Source: Variovorax sp. J22P240 (GTDB lineage: Bacteria > Pseudomonadota > Gammaproteobacteria > Burkholderiales > Burkholderiaceae_C). From it: a stretch of 64,000 nt of DNA. The stretch is taken from contig NZ_JASZYR010000015.1 of NCBI RefSeq assembly GCF_030316855.1, forward strand, positions 62,001 through 126,000, read 5' to 3'. Below the pieces are notes generated by a model. It was not told the DNA's origin. It saw only the letters and a list, made by a program, of their open reading frames with translations, and did no database searches. Both the position numbers and the translations under genes were made by a program. Below, piece after piece: positions 34,071-42,756 of this stretch (within the stretch, counting starts at the first letter, position 1; the number at the start of each line of letters is the position of its first letter).

Positions 34071-35563
34071 CCATGCAAGACACTCAGTCCACGCTGCTCA
34101 AGGGCGGCCAGATCGTCGACGGCAGCGACAGCCCGGGCTGGCTCGGTGACGTACTGCTGGTCGGCGAGCGCATTGCTTCCGTTGCGGCGCCCGGCGCAAC
34201 GCCGCCCGAATTGCTGGCGAGCCTTCGCGAACGCGGCACCGTGCAGGAGATCGATTGCACAGGTTTGGTCATCGCGCCCGGCTTCATCGACGTGCACACG
34301 CACGACGACGCCGCTGCCATCGAGAAGGCCGACATGCTGCCCAAGCTGTCCCAGGGCGTGACCACGGTGATCGTCGGCAACTGCGGCATCTCGCTCGCGC
34401 CGGTGGTGACGGATGCACCGCCGGCGCCGCTCTCGCTGCTGGGGCGTGGTCAGTTTCGCCACGCCACCATGCGCGCCTATGCCGATGCGGTGAATGCGGC
34501 GCGGCCCGGCGTCAACGTCGCGGCACTGCTCGGGCACACAGCGCTGCGCATGCGTCACATGCCCGTGCTGGACCGCGCTGCCAACGAGGCCGAGCGCGCT
34601 GCGATGGCCGCCGACATGCAGGAGGCCATGGATGCGGGCGCGCTGGGCTTGTCCTCGGGCGTGTTCTACGAGGAAGCCTACGCGGCTGATGTCGATGAAC
34701 TCGTCGCAGTGGCCAGTGTGGCCGCGCGCAATGGCGGCGTGTATGCCACCCACATTCGAGACGAACTGGCCGGCATTCTTCCGGCCCTGCAGGAAGCCGC
34801 GCTGACTGCTCGCCAGTCCGGCCTCCCGCTCGTCATCTCGCACCACAAGTGCGCTGGCCCGGACAACTGGGGCCGCACGCGCGAGACCCTGCCGCTCATC
34901 GAAGAACTGGCGCGCAGCCAGGAGATCGGCATGGACGTGTACCCGTACACCGCCGGCTCCACCGTGCTGCGCGAGGATCTTGTCGACGGCATCATCGACA
35001 TCCTCATCACCGGCAGCCAGCCCCATCCCGAGGTAGGCGGGCGTTACCTCGCAGACATCGCGGCGGAGTGGGGCATATCGCAAAAGGAAGCCGCGGTGCG
35101 CCTGAAGCCCGGCAACGCCTGTTACTTCCAGATGCGTGAGGACGACGTGCAGCGCGTGATGACGCACCCGCTCTCGATGATCGGCTCGGATGGCCTGCCG
35201 CACGACGAGAGGCCGCATCCGCGGCTGTGGGGCGCCTTTCCGCGTGTGCTTGCGAGCTATTGGCGCGAGAAGGGATTGCTGCGGCTCGAACAGGCGATCC
35301 ACAAGATGACGGGCATGTCGGCGGCGCGCTTTCGCATTGGCGAACGAGGGCTGATCAAGGCCGGCTACATGGCCGACGTGGTGCTGTTCGATCCGCTGCG
35401 CGTCAAGGATGGCGCGACCTTCGAGCAGCCGCGGCAGTTGAGCGAAGGGATCGAACGCGTATGGGTCAACGGTGTGTTGAGCTACACCGCCGAAGGCCGC
35501 GAGACAGGGGCACGCGCGGGTCGCTTCGTGGTGCGTGCGAAGGTGCCGGCGCTGCAGGGCTGA
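34067..35563 (+). CDS. N-acyl-D-amino-acid deacylase (D-aminoacylase family)
   Basis: Zinc amidohydrolase of 498 residues that removes an acyl group from N-acyl-D-amino acids. IAPGFIDVHTHDD holds the metal ligands His77 and His79, GNCGIS the metal-binding Cys106, then VYATHIRDE and VISHHKCAGPDNWG with later His ligands, and IGSDGLPHDERPHPR with the catalytic Asp. This is the full D-aminoacylase pattern. It is the last gene of the operon and overlaps the RpiR gene. Acting before the PLP enzyme, it may deacetylate an N-acetyl-hexosaminate. Confidence 0.92.
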   Translation: MTMQDTQSTLLKGGQIVDGSDSPGWLGDVLLVGERIASVAAPGATPPELLASLRERGTVQEIDCTGLVIAPGFIDVHTHDDAAAIEKADMLPKLSQGVTTVIVGNCGISLAPVVTDAPPAPLSLLGRGQFRHATMRAYADAVNAARPGVNVAALLGHTALRMRHMPVLDRAANEAERAAMAADMQEAMDAGALGLSSGVFYEEAYAADVDELVAVASVAARNGGVYATHIRDELAGILPALQEAALTARQSGLPLVISHHKCAGPDNWGRTRETLPLIEELARSQEIGMDVYPYTAGSTVLREDLVDGIIDILITGSQPHPEVGGRYLADIAAEWGISQKEAAVRLKPGNACYFQMREDDVQRVMTHPLSMIGSDGLPHDERPHPRLWGAFPRVLASYWREKGLLRLEQAIHKMTGMSAARFRIGERGLIKAGYMADVVLFDPLRVKDGATFEQPRQLSEGIERVWVNGVLSYTAEGRETGARAGRFVVRAKVPALQG

Positions 35564-35638
35564 TTGCGCAGCGCGCGAAAGCCCCCCTGTTTTGCGCCGC
35601 CCTGACCATCAGGGTTTGTCCTGCCGGGCATCGAATTC

Positions 35639-35653
35639 AATCATCATATGATT
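35639..35653. promoter_or_regulatory. candidate GntR operator
   Basis: AATCAT-CAT-ATGATT is a perfect 6-3-6 inverted repeat (wider context ATTCAATC...TTTGAATC), 75 bases upstream of the Bug receptor gene. The third gene of this unit encodes a GntR regulator, which is the likely binder. Confidence 0.55.
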
Positions 35654-35728
35654 TGAATCGGCAGCGCTGCAGACTGGCGTTGTTGAGTGGAGATTCAACC
35701 TCGATGCCGGTTTAGCAGGAGACATTCC

Positions 35729-36706
35729 ATGCCCCATTCGATGAACGCGAGGCGCCGGCGCATGCTGCAGGGCCTGGGTGCCGCGGCAATGCTGCCAGTG
35801 GCTTTCTCGGTGAGAGCCAATGACTTCCCGACCAAGCCCGTGGAGCTCGTGGTGCCTGCATCGGCCGGTGGCGGCACGGATGCACTGGCACGCGCGTTCT
35901 CGGAAGCCGTCAAGAAGCACTTTCCGCAGCCCATGGTCGTGAACGACAAGCCGGGCGCCAGCGGCGTGGTCGGCATGAGTGATGTGCTCAACGGCAAGCC
36001 CGACGGCTACAAGGTGAGCGTGGTGATCGCGGAGCTCGTGATCCTTCCGCACCTCGGTCTTTCGAAGTTCACCTACGCGGACTTCCAGCCGGTTGCGCGC
36101 CTCAACGCCGACCCGTCAGCCATCACCGTGCGCACCGAGGCGCCATGGAACACCATCGAGGAATTCCTGGCCGCGGCCAAGGCCAAGCCCGGCGAGATGA
36201 AGGTCGGCAACTCCGGCAATGGTTCGATCTGGCACCTTGCTGCCGCGGGCCTGGAAGACAAGACCGGGGTCAAGTTCAACCATGTGCCCTACCAGGGCGC
36301 GGCGCCCGGTGTGGTGGCACTGCTCGGCGGCCACATCGATGCGGTCGCGGTGAGCCCCGGTGAGGTGGCGGCGCACGTGCAAGGCGGCAAGCTGAAGATG
36401 CTCGCCGTCATGTCCGACCAGCGACTGAAGGCCTTCGTCAAGGTGCCGACCTTGAAGGAACGCAACATCGACCTGTCGATCGGCACGTGGCGCGGCCTTG
36501 CCGTGCACAAGGCCACGCCGCCCGACATCGTGACGACGCTGCGCACGGCCGCACGCAAGGCGGCCGAAGAGCCCATGCTTCGCGAACAGCTCGAGAAGCT
36601 CAACCTCGGCTTCGCGTACCTCGATGCCGAGGCCTTCGGGCAGGCCATGCAGCGCGACCACGAATACTTCAAGCAACTCGTGCAGAAGCTGGGGATCAAG
36701 GCATGA
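35729..36706 (+). CDS. Bug-family (TctC-type) periplasmic receptor, likely Tat-exported
   Basis: A 325-residue Bug protein, the receptor type of tripartite tricarboxylate transporters. The N-terminus ARRRRMLQGLGAAAMLP resembles a twin-arginine signal and is cut near VRA-ND. The mature part opens DFPTKPVELVVPASAGGGTDALAR, the family start, and has KPGASGVVG and YQGAAPGVVALLGGHIDAV. No TctA/TctB membrane genes are near. The ATG at 35729 follows AGGAG. It overlaps the dehydrogenase gene (ATGA), so a 2-hydroxy or 2-keto acid is a plausible ligand. Confidence 0.93.
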   Translation: MPHSMNARRRRMLQGLGAAAMLPVAFSVRANDFPTKPVELVVPASAGGGTDALARAFSEAVKKHFPQPMVVNDKPGASGVVGMSDVLNGKPDGYKVSVVIAELVILPHLGLSKFTYADFQPVARLNADPSAITVRTEAPWNTIEEFLAAAKAKPGEMKVGNSGNGSIWHLAAAGLEDKTGVKFNHVPYQGAAPGVVALLGGHIDAVAVSPGEVAAHVQGGKLKMLAVMSDQRLKAFVKVPTLKERNIDLSIGTWRGLAVHKATPPDIVTTLRTAARKAAEEPMLREQLEKLNLGFAYLDAEAFGQAMQRDHEYFKQLVQKLGIKA

Positions 36707-37662
36707 GCCAAACCAACACCGCCGAGCGGCCCGAGCTCCTGGTCGTCGCGCCACTGATGCCCTTTCTCATGGAAGCGCTGTGCCGCGAATACACCATTCA
36801 TGACCGCATCCATGTGAGCGATCCTGCTGCGTTTGGCGGCGTCGCGCCGCGCATCCGCGGCGTGGTCGCCAACGGCGAGGCCAAGGTGCCTCGCGAGTTG
36901 ATCGCGCAATTGCCGGCGCTCGAAGTGATCTCGGTGTTCGGCGTGGGCTACGACGGCGTCGATGTCGCCGCCGCGCACGAGCGCGGTGTTCCTGTGACGA
37001 ACACGCCCGAAGTGCTGAACGACGACGTGGCGGACCTCGCCATCGGACTCATGATTGCGGTGGCACGGCGTATTCCGCAGGCCGATCGCTTCGTGCGTGC
37101 GAACGAGTGGCCAAACGGCCCGATCGCGCTGAGCCGCAAGGTCACGGGTGGTCGGCTCGGCGTGGTCGGCATGGGCCGTATCGGCCAGGCGATCGCGCAT
37201 CGCGCTGCGGCCTTCAACATGGAGATTGCCTATACGGCACGCTCCCCGCGCCCGAACCTCAACTACACCTACTACCCCGATGCGGCCTCACTGGCGGCAG
37301 TCGTCGACTTCCTGATCGTGATCACGCCTGGCGGCGCGGGCACGCGCGGAATGATCGACGCTCGCGTGCTCAAGGCCCTCGGGCCCGACGGCTACCTCAT
37401 CAACGTGGCGCGCGGCAGCGTCGTCGATCAACCGGCGCTGATCGATGCGTTGCGCAACGGCGTCATCGCCGGTGCCGGACTCGACGTCTTCGTGAACGAG
37501 CCCAACGTCCCCGAGGAACTGCGCGCCATGCCCAACGTGGTGCTGACCCCGCACATCGGAAGCGGAACGAAGCAGACGCGCGAAGCCATGGGCCAATTGA
37601 CCTTCGACAATTTGCGCGCGCACTTTTCGGGCAAGCCCCTGCTCACGCCAGTGGACGCCTGA
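36703..37662 (+). CDS. D-isomer specific 2-hydroxyacid dehydrogenase
   Basis: NAD(P)-dependent enzyme of 319 residues that reduces 2-keto acids, in the glyoxylate/hydroxypyruvate/2-ketogluconate reductase group. Motifs are the Rossmann loop LGVVGMGRIGQAIAHR (near 150), NVARGSVVDQPALIDAL with the catalytic Arg region, the Glu in LDVFVNEPNVP and the acid-base His in LTPHIGSGT. The sugar-acid setting (GntR regulator, sugar ABC system) suits a role in hydroxy- or keto-acid use. The start overlaps the Bug receptor stop. Confidence 0.93.
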   Translation: MSQTNTAERPELLVVAPLMPFLMEALCREYTIHDRIHVSDPAAFGGVAPRIRGVVANGEAKVPRELIAQLPALEVISVFGVGYDGVDVAAAHERGVPVTNTPEVLNDDVADLAIGLMIAVARRIPQADRFVRANEWPNGPIALSRKVTGGRLGVVGMGRIGQAIAHRAAAFNMEIAYTARSPRPNLNYTYYPDAASLAAVVDFLIVITPGGAGTRGMIDARVLKALGPDGYLINVARGSVVDQPALIDALRNGVIAGAGLDVFVNEPNVPEELRAMPNVVLTPHIGSGTKQTREAMGQLTFDNLRAHFSGKPLLTPVDA

Positions 37663-37671
37663 AGGCGCTGC

Positions 37672-38418
37672 ATGACGAAGAACATCCACGGCCGAACGCT
37701 CGACCTGCTGGGGGAGGCGATCGTGTCGCACCGCTATGCCATCGGCATGCCGATGCCGGCAGAGCCCCTGCTGTGCGAGGAGTTCGGTGTCAGCCGGACG
37801 GTCGTGCGCGAGGCGGTGAAGTCGCTGGTCGCCAAGGGGTTGATCATCACGGGCCCCAAGGTCGGCACCCGTGTGCTGCCGGATGACCGGTGGAACTGGT
37901 TCGACCCCGACGTCATCACCTGGCAGGCCCGCGCCGGCCTCACGCCCGAGTTCCTTCGAGACCTGCAGGACTTGCGTCGTGCGGTCGAGCCCGCCGCCGT
38001 CAGGCTCGCCGCAGAGCGCGCGACCGCGGAGGACATCGAGGAGATCGAGGCGGCCTACGCCGGCATGAAGCACGCCGTGGAGTTTGGCGGCGACTACGTG
38101 ACCTTCGACCTGCGCTTTCATCATGGCTTGTTGCGCGCCGCGCGCAACCGCATGCTCGCGCAGATGAGCAAGGCGCTGCACGCCTTGCTGCGAACCAGCT
38201 TCGAGATTTCCACCGTCAAGAAGGACGGCCCCGCGCAGTCGCTGCCCATGCACCGCGCTGTGCTCGACGCGGTGATCGCGCACAACCCGGCGCGGGCCGA
38301 GCGGGCCATCATCAAGCTCATCGATGGTGCGCGAGAGGACATCGAGGAGGTGATCGGTTCGCGCCGTCGCCTGCCGCGACTCAGCCGTCCACCGCCGCGT
38401 CTCAAGGCCGCGGCTTGA
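37672..38418 (+). CDS. GntR-family regulator, FCD subgroup (DgoR/ExuR-like)
   Basis: A 248-residue regulator. The winged helix (residues about 5-75) reads LLCEEFGVSRTVVREAVKSLVAKGLI, followed by GPKVGTRVLPDDRWNWFDPDVITWQ, text seen in GntR proteins for galactonate and uronates. The FCD domain has the usual metal-binding set (Asp and three His, for example FDLRFHHGLLRAARN and MHRAVLDAV). It lies 9 bases behind the dehydrogenase gene and 77 bases ahead of the sugar ABC genes and likely controls both. Confidence 0.93.
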   Translation: MTKNIHGRTLDLLGEAIVSHRYAIGMPMPAEPLLCEEFGVSRTVVREAVKSLVAKGLIITGPKVGTRVLPDDRWNWFDPDVITWQARAGLTPEFLRDLQDLRRAVEPAAVRLAAERATAEDIEEIEAAYAGMKHAVEFGGDYVTFDLRFHHGLLRAARNRMLAQMSKALHALLRTSFEISTVKKDGPAQSLPMHRAVLDAVIAHNPARAERAIIKLIDGAREDIEEVIGSRRRLPRLSRPPPRLKAAA

Positions 38419-38495
38419 CCGCGCCTGGCTATCCCGTTCCCAACCCTCCGCTCGGTCATCGAGCAATCCCGTCGCAGAAAAAAGGAGACAGAAGC

Positions 38496-39872
38496 ATGAA
38501 ACTCAAAGCACTCGTGATACCGACGTTGATGGCCCTCGGCCTCGCCGTCGCCGGCCAGGCTTCGGCACAGGAGAAGCTCACCGTCTGGTGGGTCAAGGGC
38601 TTCTACAAGGCGGAGGACGAAGCCTTGTTCGCGGCCATCAAGAAGTTCGAGGAGAAGCACAAGGGCGTCAAGGTCGAACTGTCGCAGTATCCGGTGCAGG
38701 ACATGATCCCCAAGACCGTCTCGGCGCTCGATTCGGGCAGTCCGCCCGACGTGGCCTATGCCGACGTCTACGACTTCCAGGTCACGGGCAAGTGGGCCTT
38801 CGACGGCAAGCTGGAGGACATCAGCAGCGTGATCGGGCCGATGGCGTCGCGCTTCGCGCCCAACACGGTCGAGACCACGTTCCTCTACAACGACCAGACG
38901 AAATCGAAGGCCTACTACGCCTTCCCGATCAAGCAGCAGACGATGCACATCAACTACTGGATGGACATGCTGGCCGAGGCGGGATTCAAGGAGTCGGACA
39001 TTCCGACCACGTGGAAGGAATACTGGTCGTTCTGGTGCGAGAAGGTGCAACCTGCCAGCCGTCAGAAGAGCGGCAAGCGCACCTTCGGCATGGGCATGCC
39101 GATGGGCGTGGATTCGAGCGACTCGTTCTATTCGTTCCTGACCTTTGCAGATGCGTACAACGTCAAGATGGTCAGCGATAGCGGCAAGCTGCTGGTCGAC
39201 GACCCCGCCGTTCGTGCAGGCCTGATCGGCGCCATGACCGACTACGTCACGCCCTACCAGAAGGGCTGCACGCCGCCGTCGTCCACGAGCTGGAAGGATC
39301 CGGACAACAACGTCGCCTTCCATAACAAGACGACCGTGATGACGCATAACGCGACCATCTCGCTGCCGGCCAAGTGGCTCGACGATTCGAATAACGCCTC
39401 GCTCACGCCCGAGCAGCGCGAGGAAGCCAAGAAGAACTACTTCGAACGCATCCGCACGGCGGGCTTCCCGTCCAAGCCTGACGGCAGCAAGATGGTTTAC
39501 CGCACGGCCGTGAAAACGGGCGTGGTGTTCAAGGACGGCAAGAACAAGCAGCGCGCGAAGGAGTTCGTGACTTTCCTGATGCAGGAGGAAAACCTCACGC
39601 CTTACGTCGAGGGTTCGCTTGGCCGCTGGTTCCCGGTGACCAAGGCGGGGCAGGCGAGCCCGTTCTGGCAGGCCGATTCACATCGCAAGTCGGTGTTCAA
39701 CCAGTACGCGGCCGGCACGGTGACCTTCGAATTCACGAAGAACTACCGCTTCACCATCCTCAACAACGAAAACGTGTGGGCCAAGGCGATGAACCGCGTC
39801 GTGAGCGACAAGGTGCCGGTGGACAAGGCGGTCGACGAGATGATCGAGCGCATCAAGACGGTCGCACGTTGA
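38496..39872 (+). CDS. sugar ABC transporter substrate-binding protein
   Basis: Extracellular solute-binding protein family 1, 458 residues, with a signal peptide cut at ASA-QE (residue 24-25). The mature protein begins KLTVWWVKGFYKAEDEALF and has FPIKQQTMHINYWMDMLAEAG in the hinge part. An A-rich GGAG ribosome site lies ten bases upstream of the ATG. It leads a complete importer of two permeases and one ATPase. The ligand is probably a sugar, polyol or sugar acid; control by the GntR gene ahead is likely. Confidence 0.93.
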   Translation: MKLKALVIPTLMALGLAVAGQASAQEKLTVWWVKGFYKAEDEALFAAIKKFEEKHKGVKVELSQYPVQDMIPKTVSALDSGSPPDVAYADVYDFQVTGKWAFDGKLEDISSVIGPMASRFAPNTVETTFLYNDQTKSKAYYAFPIKQQTMHINYWMDMLAEAGFKESDIPTTWKEYWSFWCEKVQPASRQKSGKRTFGMGMPMGVDSSDSFYSFLTFADAYNVKMVSDSGKLLVDDPAVRAGLIGAMTDYVTPYQKGCTPPSSTSWKDPDNNVAFHNKTTVMTHNATISLPAKWLDDSNNASLTPEQREEAKKNYFERIRTAGFPSKPDGSKMVYRTAVKTGVVFKDGKNKQRAKEFVTFLMQEENLTPYVEGSLGRWFPVTKAGQASPFWQADSHRKSVFNQYAAGTVTFEFTKNYRFTILNNENVWAKAMNRVVSDKVPVDKAVDEMIERIKTVAR

Positions 39873-39891
39873 CCTGACGCGGCAGCCGACC

Positions 39892-40767
39892 ATGAGTTCC
39901 ACCGCAAGCGCCGTGACCGCGGCCGGCGCCGCCCCGACACCCGCCATCAAGCTCGGACGCTGGCAGTTCTGGGGACGACTGATGGTCGTTCCCTATCTGC
40001 TGGTGTTCGTGATCTTCGTGCTCTACCCGGTGTGCTACGGCCTCTGGCTGGCACGCCATCCGCAAAGCTACGTGCACCTGGTGGCCGATCCGATCTTCTT
40101 CAGGTCGGTCATCAACACGATCATCTTTCTCGTCGTCGCCATCAATGTGAAGATGCTGGTGGCGCTGGTGCTCTCGGGCTTCTTCGTGCAGTCGCGCTGG
40201 TGGATCAAGATCCTCGCGGGGATCTTCATCCTGCCGTGGGCGGTGCCGTCGATCCCGACCATCCTGTCGGTGCGCTTCATGCTCAACCCCGAGTGGGGCG
40301 TGATCAACAGCACCATCTTTCACCTGACCGGGCTCGATGGTCCGAACTGGCTCAACGACCCGACGCTGGCGCTGAGCTTCGCGATGCTGATGCACATCTG
40401 GAAGTCGCTGCCGTTCTGGACGCTGATCCTGGTGGCCGGCCGGCTGTCTATCCCGACCGAGCAGTACGAGGCCGCGTCCGTCGATGGGGCGAGCTCGTGG
40501 CAGAAGTTCAAGTTCATCAGCTGGCCGGCGCTGCGCACGCTGTACGTCACGTCGCTGATCCTGTCGATGATCTGGACGCTCGGTGACTTCAACAGCGTCT
40601 ATCTGTTGACCGGTGGTGGCCCGGCCGACCTGACGCACGTGCTCGCGACGCTGGGCATCCGGTACTTGCGGCTCGACCAGGTCGATCTGTCGATGGCGTC
40701 GATCGTGGTGGCGTTGCCACTCATCTTGCCCCTCGTGTACTTCATGATGAAGAGGCTCTCGAAATGA
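39892..40767 (+). CDS. sugar ABC transporter permease 1 (UgpA/MalF-like)
   Basis: A 291-residue permease with six helices. The first helix is LMVVPYLLVFVIFVLYPVCYGLWLA, and the ATPase-docking loop is EQYEAASVDGASSWQKFKFISWPALR, the EAA motif of this class. It starts 19 bases behind the binding-protein gene and overlaps the second permease by four bases. Confidence 0.94.
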   Translation: MSSTASAVTAAGAAPTPAIKLGRWQFWGRLMVVPYLLVFVIFVLYPVCYGLWLARHPQSYVHLVADPIFFRSVINTIIFLVVAINVKMLVALVLSGFFVQSRWWIKILAGIFILPWAVPSIPTILSVRFMLNPEWGVINSTIFHLTGLDGPNWLNDPTLALSFAMLMHIWKSLPFWTLILVAGRLSIPTEQYEAASVDGASSWQKFKFISWPALRTLYVTSLILSMIWTLGDFNSVYLLTGGGPADLTHVLATLGIRYLRLDQVDLSMASIVVALPLILPLVYFMMKRLSK

Positions 40768-41615
40768 AGCGCTGGACCTTGAAGTCCGTCGGCAACGAGG
40801 CCAAGCTCCTGCTGATCGGCATCCCCGTGCTGCTGTGGACGATCATCCCCGTCTATCACATGGTGTTGTTCGCGATCTCGCCGCGCGGCGAAGCGACGAG
40901 CGGGCGCCTGTGGCCCAAGTCGCCGACGCTGGACAATTTCAGCACCGTCTTCCATCAGAGGCACTTCTATCTCGACCACTTCTGGGTGCAGCTAGGCAAC
41001 TCGGTGCTGATCGCCGTCGCGGTCGGGGCGATCACTTTGTTCGTCGCGACCACGGCAGCTTTCGCGATCAGCCGCCTGCGCCTGCGGGGAGGCCGCACCG
41101 TGATGAACATGGCGCTCTTCACCTACTTCATCCCCGCGGCCTTCCTCGCGGTGCCGATGTACAAGACCATGGGCAACTATGGACTGCTCAACAGCCAGTG
41201 GTCGCTGATCCTCGCGATGGTGACCATCGCGTCTCCGTACTGCATCTGGGTGCTCAAGCAGGCTTCGGACAAGCTCCCGTATGAACTCGACGAAGCTGCG
41301 CGCATGGATGGCGCGTCGCCGCTGCAACTGTTCCGCCTGGTGTACCTGCCGCTGATGGTGCCCTCGCTGGTCGCGGTCGGCACCTATGCGCTGCTGCTGG
41401 CGTGGAACGAATACCTCTATGCCTTCCTGCTGCTGTCGAATGACCGCAGCGTGACGCTCGCGGTGGCGCTCGGCAATTTCCTCGCGGCAGACGATTCGCC
41501 ATGGGAACTGCTCATGGCCACGGGCCTGATCTATGCGCTGCCGCCCGCGGCGATCTACTACACCTTCAAGCGCTACATGGTCGGTGGCATCACCGCCGGC
41601 GCGGTCAAGAGCTAA
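40764..41615 (+). CDS. sugar ABC transporter permease 2 (UgpE/MalG-like)
   Basis: A 283-residue permease with six helices. PYELDEAARMDGASPLQLFRLVYLPLMVP is the coupling loop, and the protein ends YYTFKRYMVGGITAGAVKS, the standard MalG-type tail. It overlaps permease 1 (ATGA), and the ATPase gene follows after 15 bases with a strong GGGAGAAAG ribosome site. Confidence 0.95.
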   Translation: MKRWTLKSVGNEAKLLLIGIPVLLWTIIPVYHMVLFAISPRGEATSGRLWPKSPTLDNFSTVFHQRHFYLDHFWVQLGNSVLIAVAVGAITLFVATTAAFAISRLRLRGGRTVMNMALFTYFIPAAFLAVPMYKTMGNYGLLNSQWSLILAMVTIASPYCIWVLKQASDKLPYELDEAARMDGASPLQLFRLVYLPLMVPSLVAVGTYALLLAWNEYLYAFLLLSNDRSVTLAVALGNFLAADDSPWELLMATGLIYALPPAAIYYTFKRYMVGGITAGAVKS

Positions 41616-41630
41616 GGGAGAAAGAACAAA

Positions 41631-42701
41631 ATGGCTTCAGTCACTTTTCAGAACGTCCAGAAGTCCTACGGCAAGACGCAGATCATCGAGCGGCTCGGCT
41701 TCGAGATCGAGGACGGCGAATTCGTCGTGCTGGTCGGGCCCTCGGGCTGCGGCAAGTCCACGTTGCTGCGCATGCTCGCGGGCCTGGAGGACATCACCGG
41801 CGGCGAGATCATGATCGACGGCCGTGTGGTCAACGAACTCGAATCGAAGGACCGCGACATCGCGATGGTGTTCCAGAGCTACGCGCTCTATCCGCACATG
41901 ACGGTGGGCGAGAACATGGGCTTCAGCCTCCGCCTGCGCAATGCCGACAAAGGCGTGACGGAGAAGCGAGTGGCGGACGCGGCGAAGATCCTCAATCTCG
42001 ACAAGCTGCTCGGACGCTATCCGCGCGAACTCTCCGGCGGGCAGCGTCAGCGTGTCGCGATGGGGCGGGCCATCGTGCGTGACCCCAAGGTGTTCCTCTT
42101 CGACGAGCCCCTTTCGAATCTGGATGCGAAGTTGCGTGTCGCAATGCGCGCGGAGATCAAGGCGCTGCACCAACGCCTGAAGACCACCACGGTGTACGTC
42201 ACGCACGACCAGATCGAGGCCATGACCATGGCCGACCGTATCGTGGTCATGCACGACGGCGCGGTCGAGCAGATCGGCACGCCGCTGGAACTCTATGACC
42301 GGCCGGACAACCTGTTCGTTGCCCAATTCATCGGCTCACCGTCGATGAACGTGATCGAGGGATCGGTGAAGCGGAGCAACGGAAGCTGCGCCGTCGAGGC
42401 CCAGGGCGCACTGTGGCCTGTGCCGGCCGGCACGGCCGTGGCGGAGGGGAAGGCAGTGCACTACGGTGTTCGACCGGGCGACATCACGTTGTCGGATGCC
42501 GCCAATGGCGTACCGGCCAAGGTCATCGTGGTCGAGCCGACGGGCGCGGAGACGGAACTGCTGGTCGAGGTCGGGGAAGCCCAGATCACGCTCGCGGTGC
42601 ACGGGCGGGTGGACGCGCAGCCCGACCAGATGGTCGGGCTCGTGATTGCCAGTGAGAGCGTGCATTTGTTCGACCGACAAAGTGGCCAGCGGTTGAGCTG
42701 A
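41631..42701 (+). CDS. sugar ABC transporter ATP-binding protein (UgpC/MsmK-like)
   Basis: ATPase of 356 residues: Walker A GPSGCGKST, Q-loop MVFQSYALYPHM, signature LSGGQRQR, Walker B FLFDEPLSNLD, H-loop VTHDQIEAMTMADRI, then a C-terminal TOBE/OB domain (residues about 235-350) as in MalK-type proteins. It completes the transporter. A strong hairpin follows 13 bases after the stop. Confidence 0.96.
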   Translation: MASVTFQNVQKSYGKTQIIERLGFEIEDGEFVVLVGPSGCGKSTLLRMLAGLEDITGGEIMIDGRVVNELESKDRDIAMVFQSYALYPHMTVGENMGFSLRLRNADKGVTEKRVADAAKILNLDKLLGRYPRELSGGQRQRVAMGRAIVRDPKVFLFDEPLSNLDAKLRVAMRAEIKALHQRLKTTTVYVTHDQIEAMTMADRIVVMHDGAVEQIGTPLELYDRPDNLFVAQFIGSPSMNVIEGSVKRSNGSCAVEAQGALWPVPAGTAVAEGKAVHYGVRPGDITLSDAANGVPAKVIVVEPTGAETELLVEVGEAQITLAVHGRVDAQPDQMVGLVIASESVHLFDRQSGQRLS

Positions 42702-42713
42702 TCGAAAAAGAAA

Positions 42714-42735
42714 AAAGGGCGCCGAAGCGCCCTTT
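42714..42735. terminator. bidirectional terminator
   Basis: A perfect 9-bp stem AAAGGGCGC (42714-42722) with GCGCCCTTT (42727-42735) and a CGAA loop sits between the convergent sugar ABC operon and rhlE. An A run precedes it and Ts follow, so it can stop transcription from both sides. Confidence 0.88.
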
Positions 42736-42756
42736 GTTTGCCGGATGGTCGTGTTC

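Noticed and set aside
35564..35728. RNA gene or riboswitch in the gap before the Bug receptor
   Set aside because: Apart from the AATCAT palindrome I see no conserved aptamer-like pairing; a promoter region explains it.
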